DNA of 64,000 nt from Erythrobacter sp. (GTDB lineage: Bacteria; Pseudomonadota; Alphaproteobacteria; Sphingomonadales; Sphingomonadaceae): positions 1,475,001-1,539,000 of the forward strand of contig NZ_CP136573.1 of the NCBI RefSeq assembly GCF_035194505.1, in the 5' to 3' direction. The notes under the pieces are model-generated. The model was not told the origin of the DNA and ran no database searches. It saw only the letters and a program-made list of their open reading frames with translations. Made by a program: the position numbers and the translations under genes. Positions 34,024 through 43,070 of this stretch are shown here, one piece after another (position 1 is the first letter of the stretch; the number at the start of each line of letters is the position of its first letter).

Positions 34024-35675
34024 TCCGCCGCTTCCGCCTTGAGGCTGGCTGCGATGCGTTCGGCCAGTGCCATCGCCACCGCGCTCTTGGGCATCTCGTC
34101 CAGCGTCTCGATGCCGGAGCTGGTGACGATGTGGACACGGTTGCGATCGCCGCCCATCACATCGCCGCTAACGTCATTGGCGACAATCCAGTCGACCACC
34201 TTGCGCTTGCGCTTAGCCTTGGCATTCTCGATCACGTCCTCGGTCTCGGCCGCAAAGCCGATCACCAGTTCGGGGCGACCCGCCCCGCCTGCGAGATTGG
34301 TGAGAATGTCGGGGTTCTCGGTCAGCATCAGCGCCGGCGGGGCCGAGCCGCGCTTCTTGATCTTCTCGCCGCGGTATTCCTTGGGCCGCCAGTCGGCCAC
34401 CGCAGCCACCATCACCGCCACATCGGCGGGCAGCGCCGCGCGCACGGCGTTGGACATATCCTCGGCGCTTTCAACATCGATACGGTTCACGCCTGCAGGC
34501 GTTTTGAGCGAGACCGGGCCTGCGACCAGCGTCACCTTGGCGCCCAGCGCAGCAGCAGCGGCGGCGATGGCAAAGCCCTGTTTCCCGCTCGAACGGTTGG
34601 CGATGTAGCGCACCGGATCGATCGCTTCCCAGGTCGGCCCGGCGGTCACCAGCACGTGGCGGCCATAGAGCGGGCGATGCCCCTCGACGACGCCGAAATC
34701 CTCGCCCTCAGTCACTTCCCCAAGATCGGCAGCAACCTCATCGGGCACTTCGGGCGGAAGCTTGCGCGGATCGACCTTGTGATTGATCGCGGCTGCATCG
34801 ATCGGCGGCGCAGCGCTGGCGCTGCCCTTCCGGGCGAGCAGCGGGCCGCCGAAATCGGGGGCAAAGTCGGGTTCGGCTTCAGGCGCAGGTTCTTCCGGCA
34901 GCAGCGCCTCGACATCCTCGGTCTCGGGCAGATCCTGATACTCGGCCTCGATATCCTCGTGGCTCCGCTTGGCGGTGGAGCGCGGGATGATGCGCGAGAG
35001 CAGGCCGCCAAGACCACTGCCGAGCCCGGCAGCTTCGCCGTCACCCTCATCCTCGGGTTCGATCGCCTCGACTTCGATCCCCGCGCGATCATTGGCGGGG
35101 ATGCGTGCGGGCGCAGGCTCGGGCACGTCGATGCCGAAATAGGCGGCGATATTGCGCCAGATCACCTCGGGCTCCGGCAGGCGACCGTAGCCGAACTCGC
35201 CGCAAGCCATCGGGCCTTCATCGGGGTGCAGCACAGTGACACCAGCCGATGTCAGCAGCTCGACATTGCGCTGGGTTGCCTCGTGCTCCCACATCCGCAC
35301 GTTCATGGCAGGCACGGCCATCACCGGCTTGTCGGTGGCGAGAATCAGCGTGGTGGCCAGATCATCGGCAATGCCTGCAGCCATCTTGGCCAGCAGATCG
35401 GCCGTGGCGGGACACACAACCACCAGATCGGCCTCGCGCGAGAGCTGGATGTGGCCCATCTCGGCCTCGTTCTTGAGGTCGAAGAGATTGGTGTAGACCT
35501 GATTTTCGGACAGGGCCGCGAGCGCCATGGGGGTGACGAACTGCTGTCCGCCCTTGGTGACGACGCAGGTCACCTCCCCGCCGCCCTTGCGGATCAGGCG
35601 CACCAGCTCGCAGGCCTTGTAGGCCGCGATGCCGCCGCCCACGACCAGCAGGATGCGCGGAGCCTTGCCCGTCAT
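34020..35675 (-). CDS. coaBC: Bifunctional phosphopantothenoylcysteine decarboxylase / synthetase with long linker
   Basis: 551-residue CoaBC, two steps of coenzyme A synthesis. The CoaC half (1-182) has flavin-binding GGGIAAYKACELV, VPAMNVRMW and the catalytic Cys158 in ACGEFGYGRLPEP. The CoaB half (334-551) has VTAGPTWEAIDPVRYIANRSSGKQG-type segment, NDVSGD and RNRVHIV. Between them, residues 183-333 are an acidic, Pro/Ala-rich stretch with no similarity I recognise; typical proteins are about 400 residues. Start ATG 35675; the frame to 35858 is not supported. Confidence 0.94.
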   Translation of the reverse strand: MTGKAPRILLVVGGGIAAYKACELVRLIRKGGGEVTCVVTKGGQQFVTPMALAALSENQVYTNLFDLKNEAEMGHIQLSREADLVVVCPATADLLAKMAAGIADDLATTLILATDKPVMAVPAMNVRMWEHEATQRNVELLTSAGVTVLHPDEGPMACGEFGYGRLPEPEVIWRNIAAYFGIDVPEPAPARIPANDRAGIEVEAIEPEDEGDGEAAGLGSGLGGLLSRIIPRSTAKRSHEDIEAEYQDLPETEDVEALLPEEPAPEAEPDFAPDFGGPLLARKGSASAAPPIDAAAINHKVDPRKLPPEVPDEVAADLGEVTEGEDFGVVEGHRPLYGRHVLVTAGPTWEAIDPVRYIANRSSGKQGFAIAAAAAALGAKVTLVAGPVSLKTPAGVNRIDVESAEDMSNAVRAALPADVAVMVAAVADWRPKEYRGEKIKKRGSAPPALMLTENPDILTNLAGGAGRPELVIGFAAETEDVIENAKAKRKRKVVDWIVANDVSGDVMGGDRNRVHIVTSSGIETLDEMPKSAVAMALAERIAASLKAEAAE

Positions 35676-35948
35676 CGCTTGCTTCCGCTTTGCTTGCCGA
35701 TCAATGCCATCGGTCCCGATCAACTCCCGTGCGCCGCGCGATGCGCAGCCGCCAATGCTTCCTAGACGCTGCCCGCGCCAGCGCCAAGCCGCGCGGGATA
35801 CAGTCTTGGCGCGCAGATTGGGCGCGCTGTGGTTAAGATTGCACTTAAAAAGGCGCAACAGGTTTTGCGCCGATTTGGCGTGCCGGCGACTTGAGCTGCG
35901 CCCTGCGCTGCGCCAGACCCGTTAGCAGACTTATCCGGGGGATCGGAC

Positions 35949-36338
35949 ATGACAACTATCCTGCGCATCGCCTTGCTTGTGGTCGGCGTGCTGTTCTTCA
36001 CCATCGGCACCGGCTTTTTGCTCGCGCCTGTGCGGCTCGGCGAAGCTCTGGGGGTTGCGGCCAATGGCGCGCAGGGCCTTTCGACCATCCGCGGGGATTT
36101 CACCTCCTTCTTCTGGGTGGGCGGGATATCGATGGCGCTGGGCGGATTGCGCAATCACGCCGGACTGTTGCTGGTGGCCGCCTCGCTGGTCGGCGTCACG
36201 CTCACCGGACGGATAATCAGCCTGCTGGTTGATGGCACCTATCCGGGCGCTTTCCAGCCCATGCTCATAGAGGCGTTTGCCTTGACGCTGGCGCTGGTCG
36301 GTGCCCGAGTGCTCGGCAAGGGGCCGGCGGCGGGCTAG
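35949..36338 (+). CDS. Small four-helix membrane protein (DUF4345-like)
   Basis: 129-residue protein made of about four transmembrane helices (ILRIALLVVGVLFFTIGTGFLL; FFWVGGISMALGGL; LLLVAASLVGVTLTGRI; LIEAFALTLALVGARVL), resembling DUF4345 proteins. A GDFTSFFWVGG segment follows the first loop. ATG 35949 is preceded by GGGGGAT. Function unknown. It overlaps the convergent membrane protein gene by 4 bp at the stops. Confidence 0.75.
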   Translation: MTTILRIALLVVGVLFFTIGTGFLLAPVRLGEALGVAANGAQGLSTIRGDFTSFFWVGGISMALGGLRNHAGLLLVAASLVGVTLTGRIISLLVDGTYPGAFQPMLIEAFALTLALVGARVLGKGPAAG

Positions 36339-37465
36339 CTCCGGCCCGCGAAGCTGCGTCCAAGCTCGAACAGCGCGCGCGGAGCAAAGGCAAGGCCGAT
36401 CCCGTAGGCGGGCAGGCCGATTTGCACCCAGTAGAAATTCTCCGGCCGCGCAAACAGCGCGACCATGGTGAACAGCCCCGCGAACCACATGGGCGCAAAC
36501 AGGCCGATCCGCCCGCCGAGCGAGGCCCAGCCGACCAGCGGCAGGATCGCCAGCGGCGCAGCGATCATCATCGGCAGGAAGACCAGCCCCGTCAGGCGGC
36601 ACAGCGCCATCAGCGGCAGACCATAGCCCGCCAGCCCGTCCCAGCCCTGCGAGGCGCGGTCCCCCGGGAGCCCCTCGGCCGAGACCGCGAGATAGTGCAG
36701 CCCCATGCCGCCGGCAAAGAGCGCGAGCAGCGCCGTCAGCGCCCCCGCCTCGGCCCAGCGCCGGGTCACCAGCGCAACGGCCAGCCACAGCAGGACGAAA
36801 GGCACCGCCAGTTCGCGCACCGCCAGCGCCATGGCCGCCGCGATCAGCGCGGGCCACCAGCGTTCGGGGCGATAGATCAGCAGCGCCAGCGTCAGCCACA
36901 GGCCCGCCCAAAGCTCGTGCACCAGCCCGGCAATCGGCGCCGCCACCGCTGCACCGCCGAGAGTGAGGATCACGATTCCGGCGAGCCGCTCGGGCAGCGA
37001 CACCAGCGGGCCGAGCCGCAATTGCAGTGCGACAAGGCAGGCCAGCGCCAGCGCCGCCTCGATCAGCCGCACGCCATTGATGCCGATGCTCGCCTGCAGC
37101 CAAGCAAGGGTCGGCTGGCGCACCGCGACGAACGGCCGGGTCGGATAATTGTCGCGCCGCTGCTCGTCGAGGGCGGCCCCATAGTAATCCTCGCCCCCGG
37201 TCACGCGTGCGGCGATGCGGGCATAGAGCGCGAAATCGCCGTCCTTGAGATCGGAGATGGCCGTGCTGGGCGGTTTGGATGCGAGTTTCGCAGCGACGGG
37301 ATTGGCGGCGCGTTCAGTCCGGTCAACCTGCACGCTGGCCGCCGCACTCCAGATCATCGCCGCCGCCAGCAGCGCCAGCACGAGGCCCGCCGCCCAGTGC
37401 GGCAGGTGTGCGAAGGGCCGCCCGACTGCCTCCCACCGCGCCAGCAGCGAGGGGCCGCCGGTCAT
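36335..37465 (-). CDS. Multi-pass membrane protein, possible GT-C-type glycosyltransferase
   Basis: 376-residue polytopic protein with about nine transmembrane segments. A luminal loop after the first helix carries DLKDGDFALYARIAARVTGGEDYYGAALDEQ, followed by PTRPFVAVRQPTLAWL, which is reminiscent of GT-C glycosyltransferases acting on polyprenyl-linked sugars. The assignment is tentative. It directly follows ubiB, overlapping by 4 bp, so it belongs to the ubiE-ubiB unit. Confidence 0.72.
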   Translation of the reverse strand: MTGGPSLLARWEAVGRPFAHLPHWAAGLVLALLAAAMIWSAAASVQVDRTERAANPVAAKLASKPPSTAISDLKDGDFALYARIAARVTGGEDYYGAALDEQRRDNYPTRPFVAVRQPTLAWLQASIGINGVRLIEAALALACLVALQLRLGPLVSLPERLAGIVILTLGGAAVAAPIAGLVHELWAGLWLTLALLIYRPERWWPALIAAAMALAVRELAVPFVLLWLAVALVTRRWAEAGALTALLALFAGGMGLHYLAVSAEGLPGDRASQGWDGLAGYGLPLMALCRLTGLVFLPMMIAAPLAILPLVGWASLGGRIGLFAPMWFAGLFTMVALFARPENFYWVQIGLPAYGIGLAFAPRALFELGRSFAGRS

Positions 37466-39018
37466 CCGATCCAGCCGGCCGCGAGCGCGCCCCAGACAGC
37501 GCCGGCGCCCACAGCCACAGCGATGAGATAACCCAGCACGCCGCGCCCCTCGCGCTTGTCGGTGAGGAGCGGAATATGCGGCAGCGGCGGGGCCTCGGGC
37601 GCGCCGCCCTTGGGCGGGAACATCTCCTCCACCCGCCGGACAAGACCGGGCAGGCGCAGCAGGGTTTCGGCATCCTGCTTGAGGCGATCCGCCAGCGCGG
37701 CTTCCGGCCCCAATTCGTCACGGATCCACTCGCGCACATAGGGGGCTGCGGTGTCCCACATGTTGATGTCGGGATTGAGCTGGGTGGCAATGCCTTCGAC
37801 CATCACCATGGTCTTTTGCAGCAGCAGCAGGTGCGGCTGGGTCTGCATGTCGAAATCGCGGGTGATCGCGAACAGCCCGTCGAGCATCTGGCCGACGCTC
37901 AATTCCTTCACCGGCTTGCCCCGCATCGGCTCGCCCACGGCGCGCAGCGCGGTCGCGAATTCGCCGATCGAATGGTAGGAAGGCACATATTGCGCCTCGA
38001 AATGGATTTCGGCGACGCGTTGGTAGTTGCCGGTGGTCAGCCCGTAGAGGATCTCCGCCAGCCACTGGCGCGCACGGCGATCGATCCGGCCCATGATCCC
38101 GAAATCGATGGCAACGATGGTGCCATCGTCCTCCACGAACAGGTTGCCCTGATGCATGTCGGCATGGAAGAATCCGGTGCTGATCGCCTGAGTGAGGAAG
38201 CTGATCACCAGCTTCTCCGAGATCGCCGCGAGATCATGCCCGCGTGCGCGTAGTTCGTCGACGCGGCTGATCTTGATCCCGTCGATCCACTCGATCGTCA
38301 TCACGCGGCCATTGGTGCGGTCCCAGTCGACTGCGGGGATGCGGTAGCCCGGCACGCCCGCCATCTGCTCGGCAAGCTCGCTCGCCGAGGCCGCCTCGCG
38401 CCGCAGGTCGAGCTCTGAATTGGTCCAGCGCTTGAAATTGGCGATGGTGAGGCGCGGGCGCAGGCGCTCGGCCTCGCCGCCCATCGCCTCGACATGAGCG
38501 GCGGCCCATTCATAGGTCTGGATGTCCTGCGCGAACTTTTCGCGGATGCCCGGGCGCAGCACCTTGACCGCGACCTTGCGGCCATCAGTGGTAACCGCCT
38601 TGTGGACCTGCGCGATCGAGGCTGCGCCGACAGGCTCAGGGTCGATCTCGGCGAACAGCGCCTCGATCGGCTGGCCAAAGCTGCTCTCGATTACCGCGCG
38701 GATCTGGGCGAAGGGCACCGGGGGCAGGCTGTCCTGAAGCGAAAGCAGGTTGTTCGCCGCTTCCTCGCCCACCAGATCGGGGCGGGTGGCGAGCGATTGC
38801 CCGAGCTTGATCGCTGCCGGACCGATGGCGCGGAAGGCGCCCGCGTAATCGGGCTTGCCGCGCTTGCCGGTCAGCGTGGCGAGGCGCGCAATGCGCACCA
38901 GCTGCCGTACGGCGGCTGGCGCGTTGGGATCATTCTCGATCCCCACCAGTGCGCGGCGGCGAGCCAGCGTCACGCCCCAGCGGGCGAGGCGGAACAAATG
39001 CGTTGCGGGCGTGGGCAC
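37462..39018 (-). CDS. ubiB: UbiB/ABC1 family ATPase, ubiquinone biosynthesis
   Basis: 518-residue atypical kinase-like protein that supports ubiquinone synthesis through ATPase activity. The ABC1 hallmark KLGQ (residues 71-74) is intact, followed by SLQDSLPPVP, the Ala-rich loop GAASIAQVHKA, FHADMHQGNLFV and IAIDFGIMGRID. Two hydrophobic segments at the C-terminus anchor it to the inner membrane. ubiE precedes it by 4 bp, as commonly seen. Confidence 0.96.
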   Translation of the reverse strand: MPTPATHLFRLARWGVTLARRRALVGIENDPNAPAAVRQLVRIARLATLTGKRGKPDYAGAFRAIGPAAIKLGQSLATRPDLVGEEAANNLLSLQDSLPPVPFAQIRAVIESSFGQPIEALFAEIDPEPVGAASIAQVHKAVTTDGRKVAVKVLRPGIREKFAQDIQTYEWAAAHVEAMGGEAERLRPRLTIANFKRWTNSELDLRREAASASELAEQMAGVPGYRIPAVDWDRTNGRVMTIEWIDGIKISRVDELRARGHDLAAISEKLVISFLTQAISTGFFHADMHQGNLFVEDDGTIVAIDFGIMGRIDRRARQWLAEILYGLTTGNYQRVAEIHFEAQYVPSYHSIGEFATALRAVGEPMRGKPVKELSVGQMLDGLFAITRDFDMQTQPHLLLLQKTMVMVEGIATQLNPDINMWDTAAPYVREWIRDELGPEAALADRLKQDAETLLRLPGLVRRVEEMFPPKGGAPEAPPLPHIPLLTDKREGRGVLGYLIAVAVGAGAVWGALAAGWIG

Positions 39019-39022
39019 TGAT

Positions 39023-39778
39023 CTAGATCTTCCACCCCGAATGGATCGCCACCAGCCCGCCCATGATCGGCTCGACCTTGGTATTGGCGAAACCCGCCTG
39101 CCGGATCATCTGCTCGAAGGCGGGCATCGGCGGGAACTTGCGGATCGATTCGGCAAGGTAGCGATAGGAATCCGCGTCCCCCGCAATCGCCTGCCCCATG
39201 CGCGGCAGGAGGTGCTCGGAATAGATATCGTAGGCCTCCTTGAGGCCCGACCATTCGACCGTCGAGAATTCGAGGCAGAAGAACCGGCCACCGGGGCGCA
39301 GCACCCGCAGCGCTTCTTTCAGCGCGCGGTCGATGTGCGTCACGTTCCGGATGCCGAAGGCGATGGTGTAGGCATCAAAGGAGTTGGAGGCAAAGCTCAC
39401 GCTTTCCGCGTTCTGGCAGGTGAAGACGAGCGCGCCGTCCTCTTCCGCAAAGCCCCGCTCCAGCGCGCGCTCGGCGCCGACATCGAGCATGTCCTGATTG
39501 ATGTCGGCAACCGTGATGTGGGCGCCGTGCGCCGCCATGCGGAAGGCGATGTCGCCCGTGCCGCCGGCCATGTCGAGGATCTGCTCCCCTTCGCGCGGCT
39601 TCACGCGGCGCACGAAGCGGTCCTTCCAAAGCCGGTGCATCCCGCCCGACATGGCATCATTCATGATGTCGTATTTGCGTGCGACGCTGGAGAAGACCTC
39701 GCCTACCTTGCGGGTCTTTTCCTGCGGGGTGACCTGCTCGTAGCCGAAGGACACGGTTTCGTCGGTAGTTTCGCTCAT
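39023..39778 (-). CDS. ubiE: Ubiquinone/menaquinone C-methyltransferase
   Basis: 251-residue SAM-dependent methyltransferase of ubiquinone synthesis. MSETTDETVSFGYEQVTPQEK-type N-terminus, VFSSVARKYDIMNDAMSGGMHRLWK, the SAM loop LDMAGGTGDIAFR, FGIRNVTHIDRALKEALRVLRPGGRFFCLEFS and the C-terminal HSGWK are all diagnostic. Start ATG 39778; divergent from mutM with 94 bp between. Confidence 0.97.
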   Translation of the reverse strand: MSETTDETVSFGYEQVTPQEKTRKVGEVFSSVARKYDIMNDAMSGGMHRLWKDRFVRRVKPREGEQILDMAGGTGDIAFRMAAHGAHITVADINQDMLDVGAERALERGFAEEDGALVFTCQNAESVSFASNSFDAYTIAFGIRNVTHIDRALKEALRVLRPGGRFFCLEFSTVEWSGLKEAYDIYSEHLLPRMGQAIAGDADSYRYLAESIRKFPPMPAFEQMIRQAGFANTKVEPIMGGLVAIHSGWKI

Positions 39779-39872
39779 GCCGGGTTCCCTAGAGGGAATT
39801 GAGCCGGGCGCAAAGGGTGTTAGAGGCACCATCTGTTGCGTCAGTCGCGAGCGAAAGCGAACACAAAACGAA

Positions 39873-40688
39873 ATGCCTGAACTTCCCGAAGTCGAAACCA
39901 CCGTGCGCGGACTTGCACGCTTTCTCGAAGGCGAGCGGATCACGCGCGTCCAACTGAACCGCGCCGATCTGCGCCGGCCTTTTCCGGCCGATCTGGTGCA
40001 GGTTATGACGGGGGCCACCGTCAGCGCGCTCTCGCGGCGGGCGAAATATGGCCTCATGCATCTCGATCGCGGGGCGACGATGATCTTCCATCTCGGCATG
40101 AGCGGGCGCTGGCGGATCGATCCCGAGGTGCCCGACACGCACGATCACCTGCTGCTGGAGACCGCGAGCAACCGCTTTGCCCTGTGCGATCCGCGACGCT
40201 TTGGCTCGGTCGATCTGGTGGAGACGGCCGCGCTGGAAGCATGGCCGCAATTCGCAGCCCTCGGCCCAGAGCCGCTCGGCCCGGGTCTCACCGCAGCGCA
40301 CCTCAAGGCGGCGCTGGCGGGCAAGACCCAGTCGATCAAGCTGTGCCTGCTCGATCAGCGGATCGTTGCAGGCCTCGGCAATATCTATGTCTGCGAGGCC
40401 TTGTGGCGCGCCGGCATCCGCCCGACCAAACCCGCTGGCAAGGTCACAGGCCCGCAGCTGGCGCGGCTGGTGCCAGCGATCATCGACGTGCTGGAAGCCT
40501 CGATCCGTGACGGCGGTTCGACCTTGCGCGACTATGCGCGGCCCGATGGCGAGCTGGGCTATTTCGCCAGCTCTTTCGACGTCTACGGGCGCGAGAACGA
40601 GGCCTGTCGGCGCAAGGATGGCGGGCAGATTCGCCGCATCGCGCAAGGCGGCCGGAGCACATGGTATTGCCCGGTGTGCCAGAAGTGA
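39873..40688 (+). CDS. mutM: Formamidopyrimidine-DNA glycosylase, zinc finger with one Cys lost
   Basis: 271-residue base-excision repair glycosylase/AP lyase removing 8-oxoguanine. The mature N-terminus PELPEVETTVRGL supplies the catalytic Pro and Glu. HLGMSGRWR, LGPEPL and GNIYVCEALWRAGI are typical. In the C-terminal zinc finger, the first pair reads C-R-R-K (Cys245, Lys248) instead of CxxC, while the last pair CPVC (266, 269) is intact. Whether zinc is still held is uncertain. Start ATG 39873. Confidence 0.95.
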   Translation: MPELPEVETTVRGLARFLEGERITRVQLNRADLRRPFPADLVQVMTGATVSALSRRAKYGLMHLDRGATMIFHLGMSGRWRIDPEVPDTHDHLLLETASNRFALCDPRRFGSVDLVETAALEAWPQFAALGPEPLGPGLTAAHLKAALAGKTQSIKLCLLDQRIVAGLGNIYVCEALWRAGIRPTKPAGKVTGPQLARLVPAIIDVLEASIRDGGSTLRDYARPDGELGYFASSFDVYGRENEACRRKDGGQIRRIAQGGRSTWYCPVCQK

Positions 40689-40698
40689 GGGAGAATCG

Positions 40699-40727
40699 TT
40701 GACCTTGCGGGCAGTTCTTACTAAGGG
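40699..40727 (+). promoter_or_regulatory. Probable rpsT promoter
   Basis: TTGACC (40699-40704) and TAAGGG (40722-40727) separated by 17 bp, about 110 bp upstream of rpsT. The position and strong -35 fit a housekeeping promoter; leader of roughly 105 nt. Confidence 0.5.
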
Positions 40728-40840
40728 CGCTGCTTTCCGGCGGGAGACCCATGGGTCCGCTCGCCCATTTTCGAGCAACCCGACACAGTTTTCCCGGCTG
40801 CCCACCGCGGCCTGAACCAAACGCGAGACAGACACGAATT

Positions 40841-41101
40841 ATGGCCAATACGCCGCAAGCCAAGAAGCGCATCCGTCGCAACGCAGCCCGTGCCGAAATC
40901 AACGGCGCGCGCATCAGCCGCATCCGCAGCTTCATCAAGAAGGTCGAATCGGCCTGTGAAGCCGGCGACAAGGAAGCCGCCGCTGCCGCGCTCAAGGCTG
41001 CCCAGCCGGAAATGGCCCGCGGCGTCGCTCGCGGCGTGCTGCACAAGAACACCGTGGCCCGCAAGCTCTCGCGCCTGACGCGCCGAGTCGCCACGCTCTG
41101 A
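40841..41101 (+). CDS. rpsT: 30S ribosomal protein S20
   Basis: 86-residue basic protein of the small ribosomal subunit. It starts MANTPQAKKRIRRNAARAE and ends ARGVLHKNTVARKLSRLTRRV, both strongly conserved. Start ATG 40841 is the only sensible one. It lies between mutM and dnaA, a conserved alphaproteobacterial arrangement, and is closed by a strong terminator. Confidence 0.98.
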   Translation: MANTPQAKKRIRRNAARAEINGARISRIRSFIKKVESACEAGDKEAAAAALKAAQPEMARGVARGVLHKNTVARKLSRLTRRVATL

Positions 41102-41169
41102 TTCGTTTTTCTGGTGATCCGGACAATCCCCTAGCGGGTGTTTCCGGGTTGCGCAGAGCCGAGAATCAC

Positions 41170-41202
41170 AAAGAGGCCGCGCTGTTTCAGCGCGGCCTCT
41201 TT
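41170..41202. terminator. Rho-independent terminator after rpsT
   Basis: A perfect 15-bp stem, AAAGAGGCCGCGCTG (41170-41184) and its complement (41188-41202), around a TTT loop, is flanked by A-rich and T-rich sides. It separates rpsT from dnaA and could act in both directions. Confidence 0.92.
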
Positions 41203-41561
41203 CGTTTGTGACCGTTGCGAGCAGTGCAATTCCGCCGAAACCTAGGATTCTCCGCGATTCGCATGTTGTTTTGGGTGATAATTGTGGAAAAACAACAGGA
41301 TGAACGCAAGCCTGCGGGGTAGAGGCGAGTCAACAGGATTATTTCACTTTTTTTAAATCTCCGTGCTTGCGCAAAGTCTCCGAGAGTTCTTTATTCGCCT
41401 CTCACCCGGGGCGGGACAGCCTGGGTTTTAACAAACTGGTCGACAGGGGGGCACCCCGGGAACACGCGTTTCCGGAGTGGGATGGACTTTGCCTGTTGCA
41501 ATAAGATGAAGTCGCCTGCGGGACACGGCTCCGCAGGCCTGAGGAAATTGGGGATACGCTT
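41203..41561. other. dnaA upstream region, no gene
   Basis: 359-bp gap. I see no coding frame. TGTGGAAAA at 41283-41291 differs from a DnaA box (TGTGGATAA) by one base, and TTGTGCACA overlaps the dnaA GTG at 41560-41568. A possible promoter, TTGCGC (41367-41372), 17 bp, TTTATT (41390-41395), lies about 165 bp ahead of dnaA. An AT-rich run with seven T is at 41348-41354. DnaA autoregulation is plausible; an origin is not demonstrated. Confidence 0.45.
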
Positions 41562-43019
41562 GTGCACAGGATCGACAAGGCGCGCAGCCCGCGCCGTCCG
41601 GCGGATGATGATTTGATGGAAGACGCCGAAGCCGTGAATCTCGCCGCCGACTGGTCTGATATCAGCCAGGGCCTTCGCAAGGACCTCGGGCACCAGCTGC
41701 ACAGCCAGTGGATCAAGCCGATCCAGCTGGGCAGCCTCAACCGCGAGACCGGCGCGCTCGATCTCTATCTGCCGACCGAGTTCTCGGCCAACTGGGTTCG
41801 CGACCGCTTCCACGACCGGCTGCAGCTGGCCTGGAAGATTGCACGCAGCGAAGTGCGCAAGGTCAACATTATGGTCCATCCGGGCCGCCGCCAGCTGCCC
41901 GATCTGCGACTCGACGATGGTCGCCGCCCCGCCAATGACGGCGCGAGCGCGATTGCGGTTGCCGCCGGCAGCATGTCGGATTCGACCTTCACCTCTTCGG
42001 TGGGCCTCGATCCGTCGCTGACCTTCGCCGCCTTCGTGACGGGCGAGGCCAATATCCTGGCCTGCAATGCCGCCCAGCGCATGGCCGCACTTGAACAGCC
42101 GCAGTTCTCGCCGCTCTATCTCAAGGCGGCGACCGGCCAGGGCAAGACCCACCTGCTCCACGCGATCGGCCACGGCTATCTTCAGGCCCACCCGCGCGCG
42201 CGCATCTTCTACTGCTCGGCCGAGCGCTTCATGGTCGAATTCGTGCAGGCGCTGAAGGCGAGCCAGACGATCGAGTTCAAGGCACGCCTTCGCTCCTTCG
42301 ATCTGCTGCTGGTGGACGATATCCAGTTCATCATCGGCAAGGCGAGCGCACAGGAAGAACTGCTCTACACGATCGACGCGCTGCTGGCCGAAGGCAAGCG
42401 GCTGGTCTTCGCCGCCGACCGCGCCCCGCAGGCGCTGGACGGGGTCGAGCCGCGCCTGCTCAGCCGCCTGTCGATGGGCCTCGTCGCGGACATCCAGCCT
42501 GCCGATATCGAGCTGCGCAAGAAGATCCTCGTCTCCAAGCTCGCCCGATTCGCGCCGCTCGCGGTGCCGGAAGATGTGGTCGATTTCCTCGCCCGCACCA
42601 TCACCCGCAATGTGCGCGAGCTGGTCGGCGGCCTCAACAAGCTGATCGCCTATGCCCAGCTCACCGGGCAGGATGTCTCGCTCCAGCTCGCCGAAGAGCA
42701 GTTGACCGACATCCTGAGCGCCAACCGCCGCCGCATCACGATCGACGAGATCCAGCGCACGGTGTGCCAGTTCTACCGCATCGACCGCGCGGAGATGAGC
42801 TCCAAGCGCCGCGCGCGTGCGGTGGTGCGTCCGCGGCAGGTGGCGATGTATCTCTCGAAGGTGCTCACCCCGCGTTCCTACCCCGAAATCGGGCGCAAGT
42901 TCGGCGGGCGCGATCACTCGACCGTGATCCATGCCGTGCGCCTGATCGAGGATCTGCGCCAGCGCGATGCTGATATGGACGGCGATGTGCGCAGCCTGCT
43001 CCGCCAGCTCGAAAGCTGA
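41562..43019 (+). CDS. dnaA: Chromosomal replication initiator protein DnaA
   Basis: 485-residue AAA+ initiator that melts the origin. Domain I covers about 25-100 (DISQGLRKDLG, the W of HSQWIKPIQL). The ATPase domain has Walker A as AATGQGKT (189-196), where the usual first Gly is Ala, and Walker B LLLVDDIQF. Domain IV has VRPRQVAMYLSK and the DNA signature FGGRDHSTVIHA. The GTG at 41562 is used; ATG 41616 (MEDAEAVNLA) is a good alternative, as the first 18 residues are poorly conserved. Downstream neighbour is a DUF983 gene. Confidence 0.96.
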   Translation: MHRIDKARSPRRPADDDLMEDAEAVNLAADWSDISQGLRKDLGHQLHSQWIKPIQLGSLNRETGALDLYLPTEFSANWVRDRFHDRLQLAWKIARSEVRKVNIMVHPGRRQLPDLRLDDGRRPANDGASAIAVAAGSMSDSTFTSSVGLDPSLTFAAFVTGEANILACNAAQRMAALEQPQFSPLYLKAATGQGKTHLLHAIGHGYLQAHPRARIFYCSAERFMVEFVQALKASQTIEFKARLRSFDLLLVDDIQFIIGKASAQEELLYTIDALLAEGKRLVFAADRAPQALDGVEPRLLSRLSMGLVADIQPADIELRKKILVSKLARFAPLAVPEDVVDFLARTITRNVRELVGGLNKLIAYAQLTGQDVSLQLAEEQLTDILSANRRRITIDEIQRTVCQFYRIDRAEMSSKRRARAVVRPRQVAMYLSKVLTPRSYPEIGRKFGGRDHSTVIHAVRLIEDLRQRDADMDGDVRSLLRQLES

Positions 43020-43070
43020 CCGGCGCGAGAGTTAATTCGCACTCAATCTGCACCACCTTTGCACTGCCCT

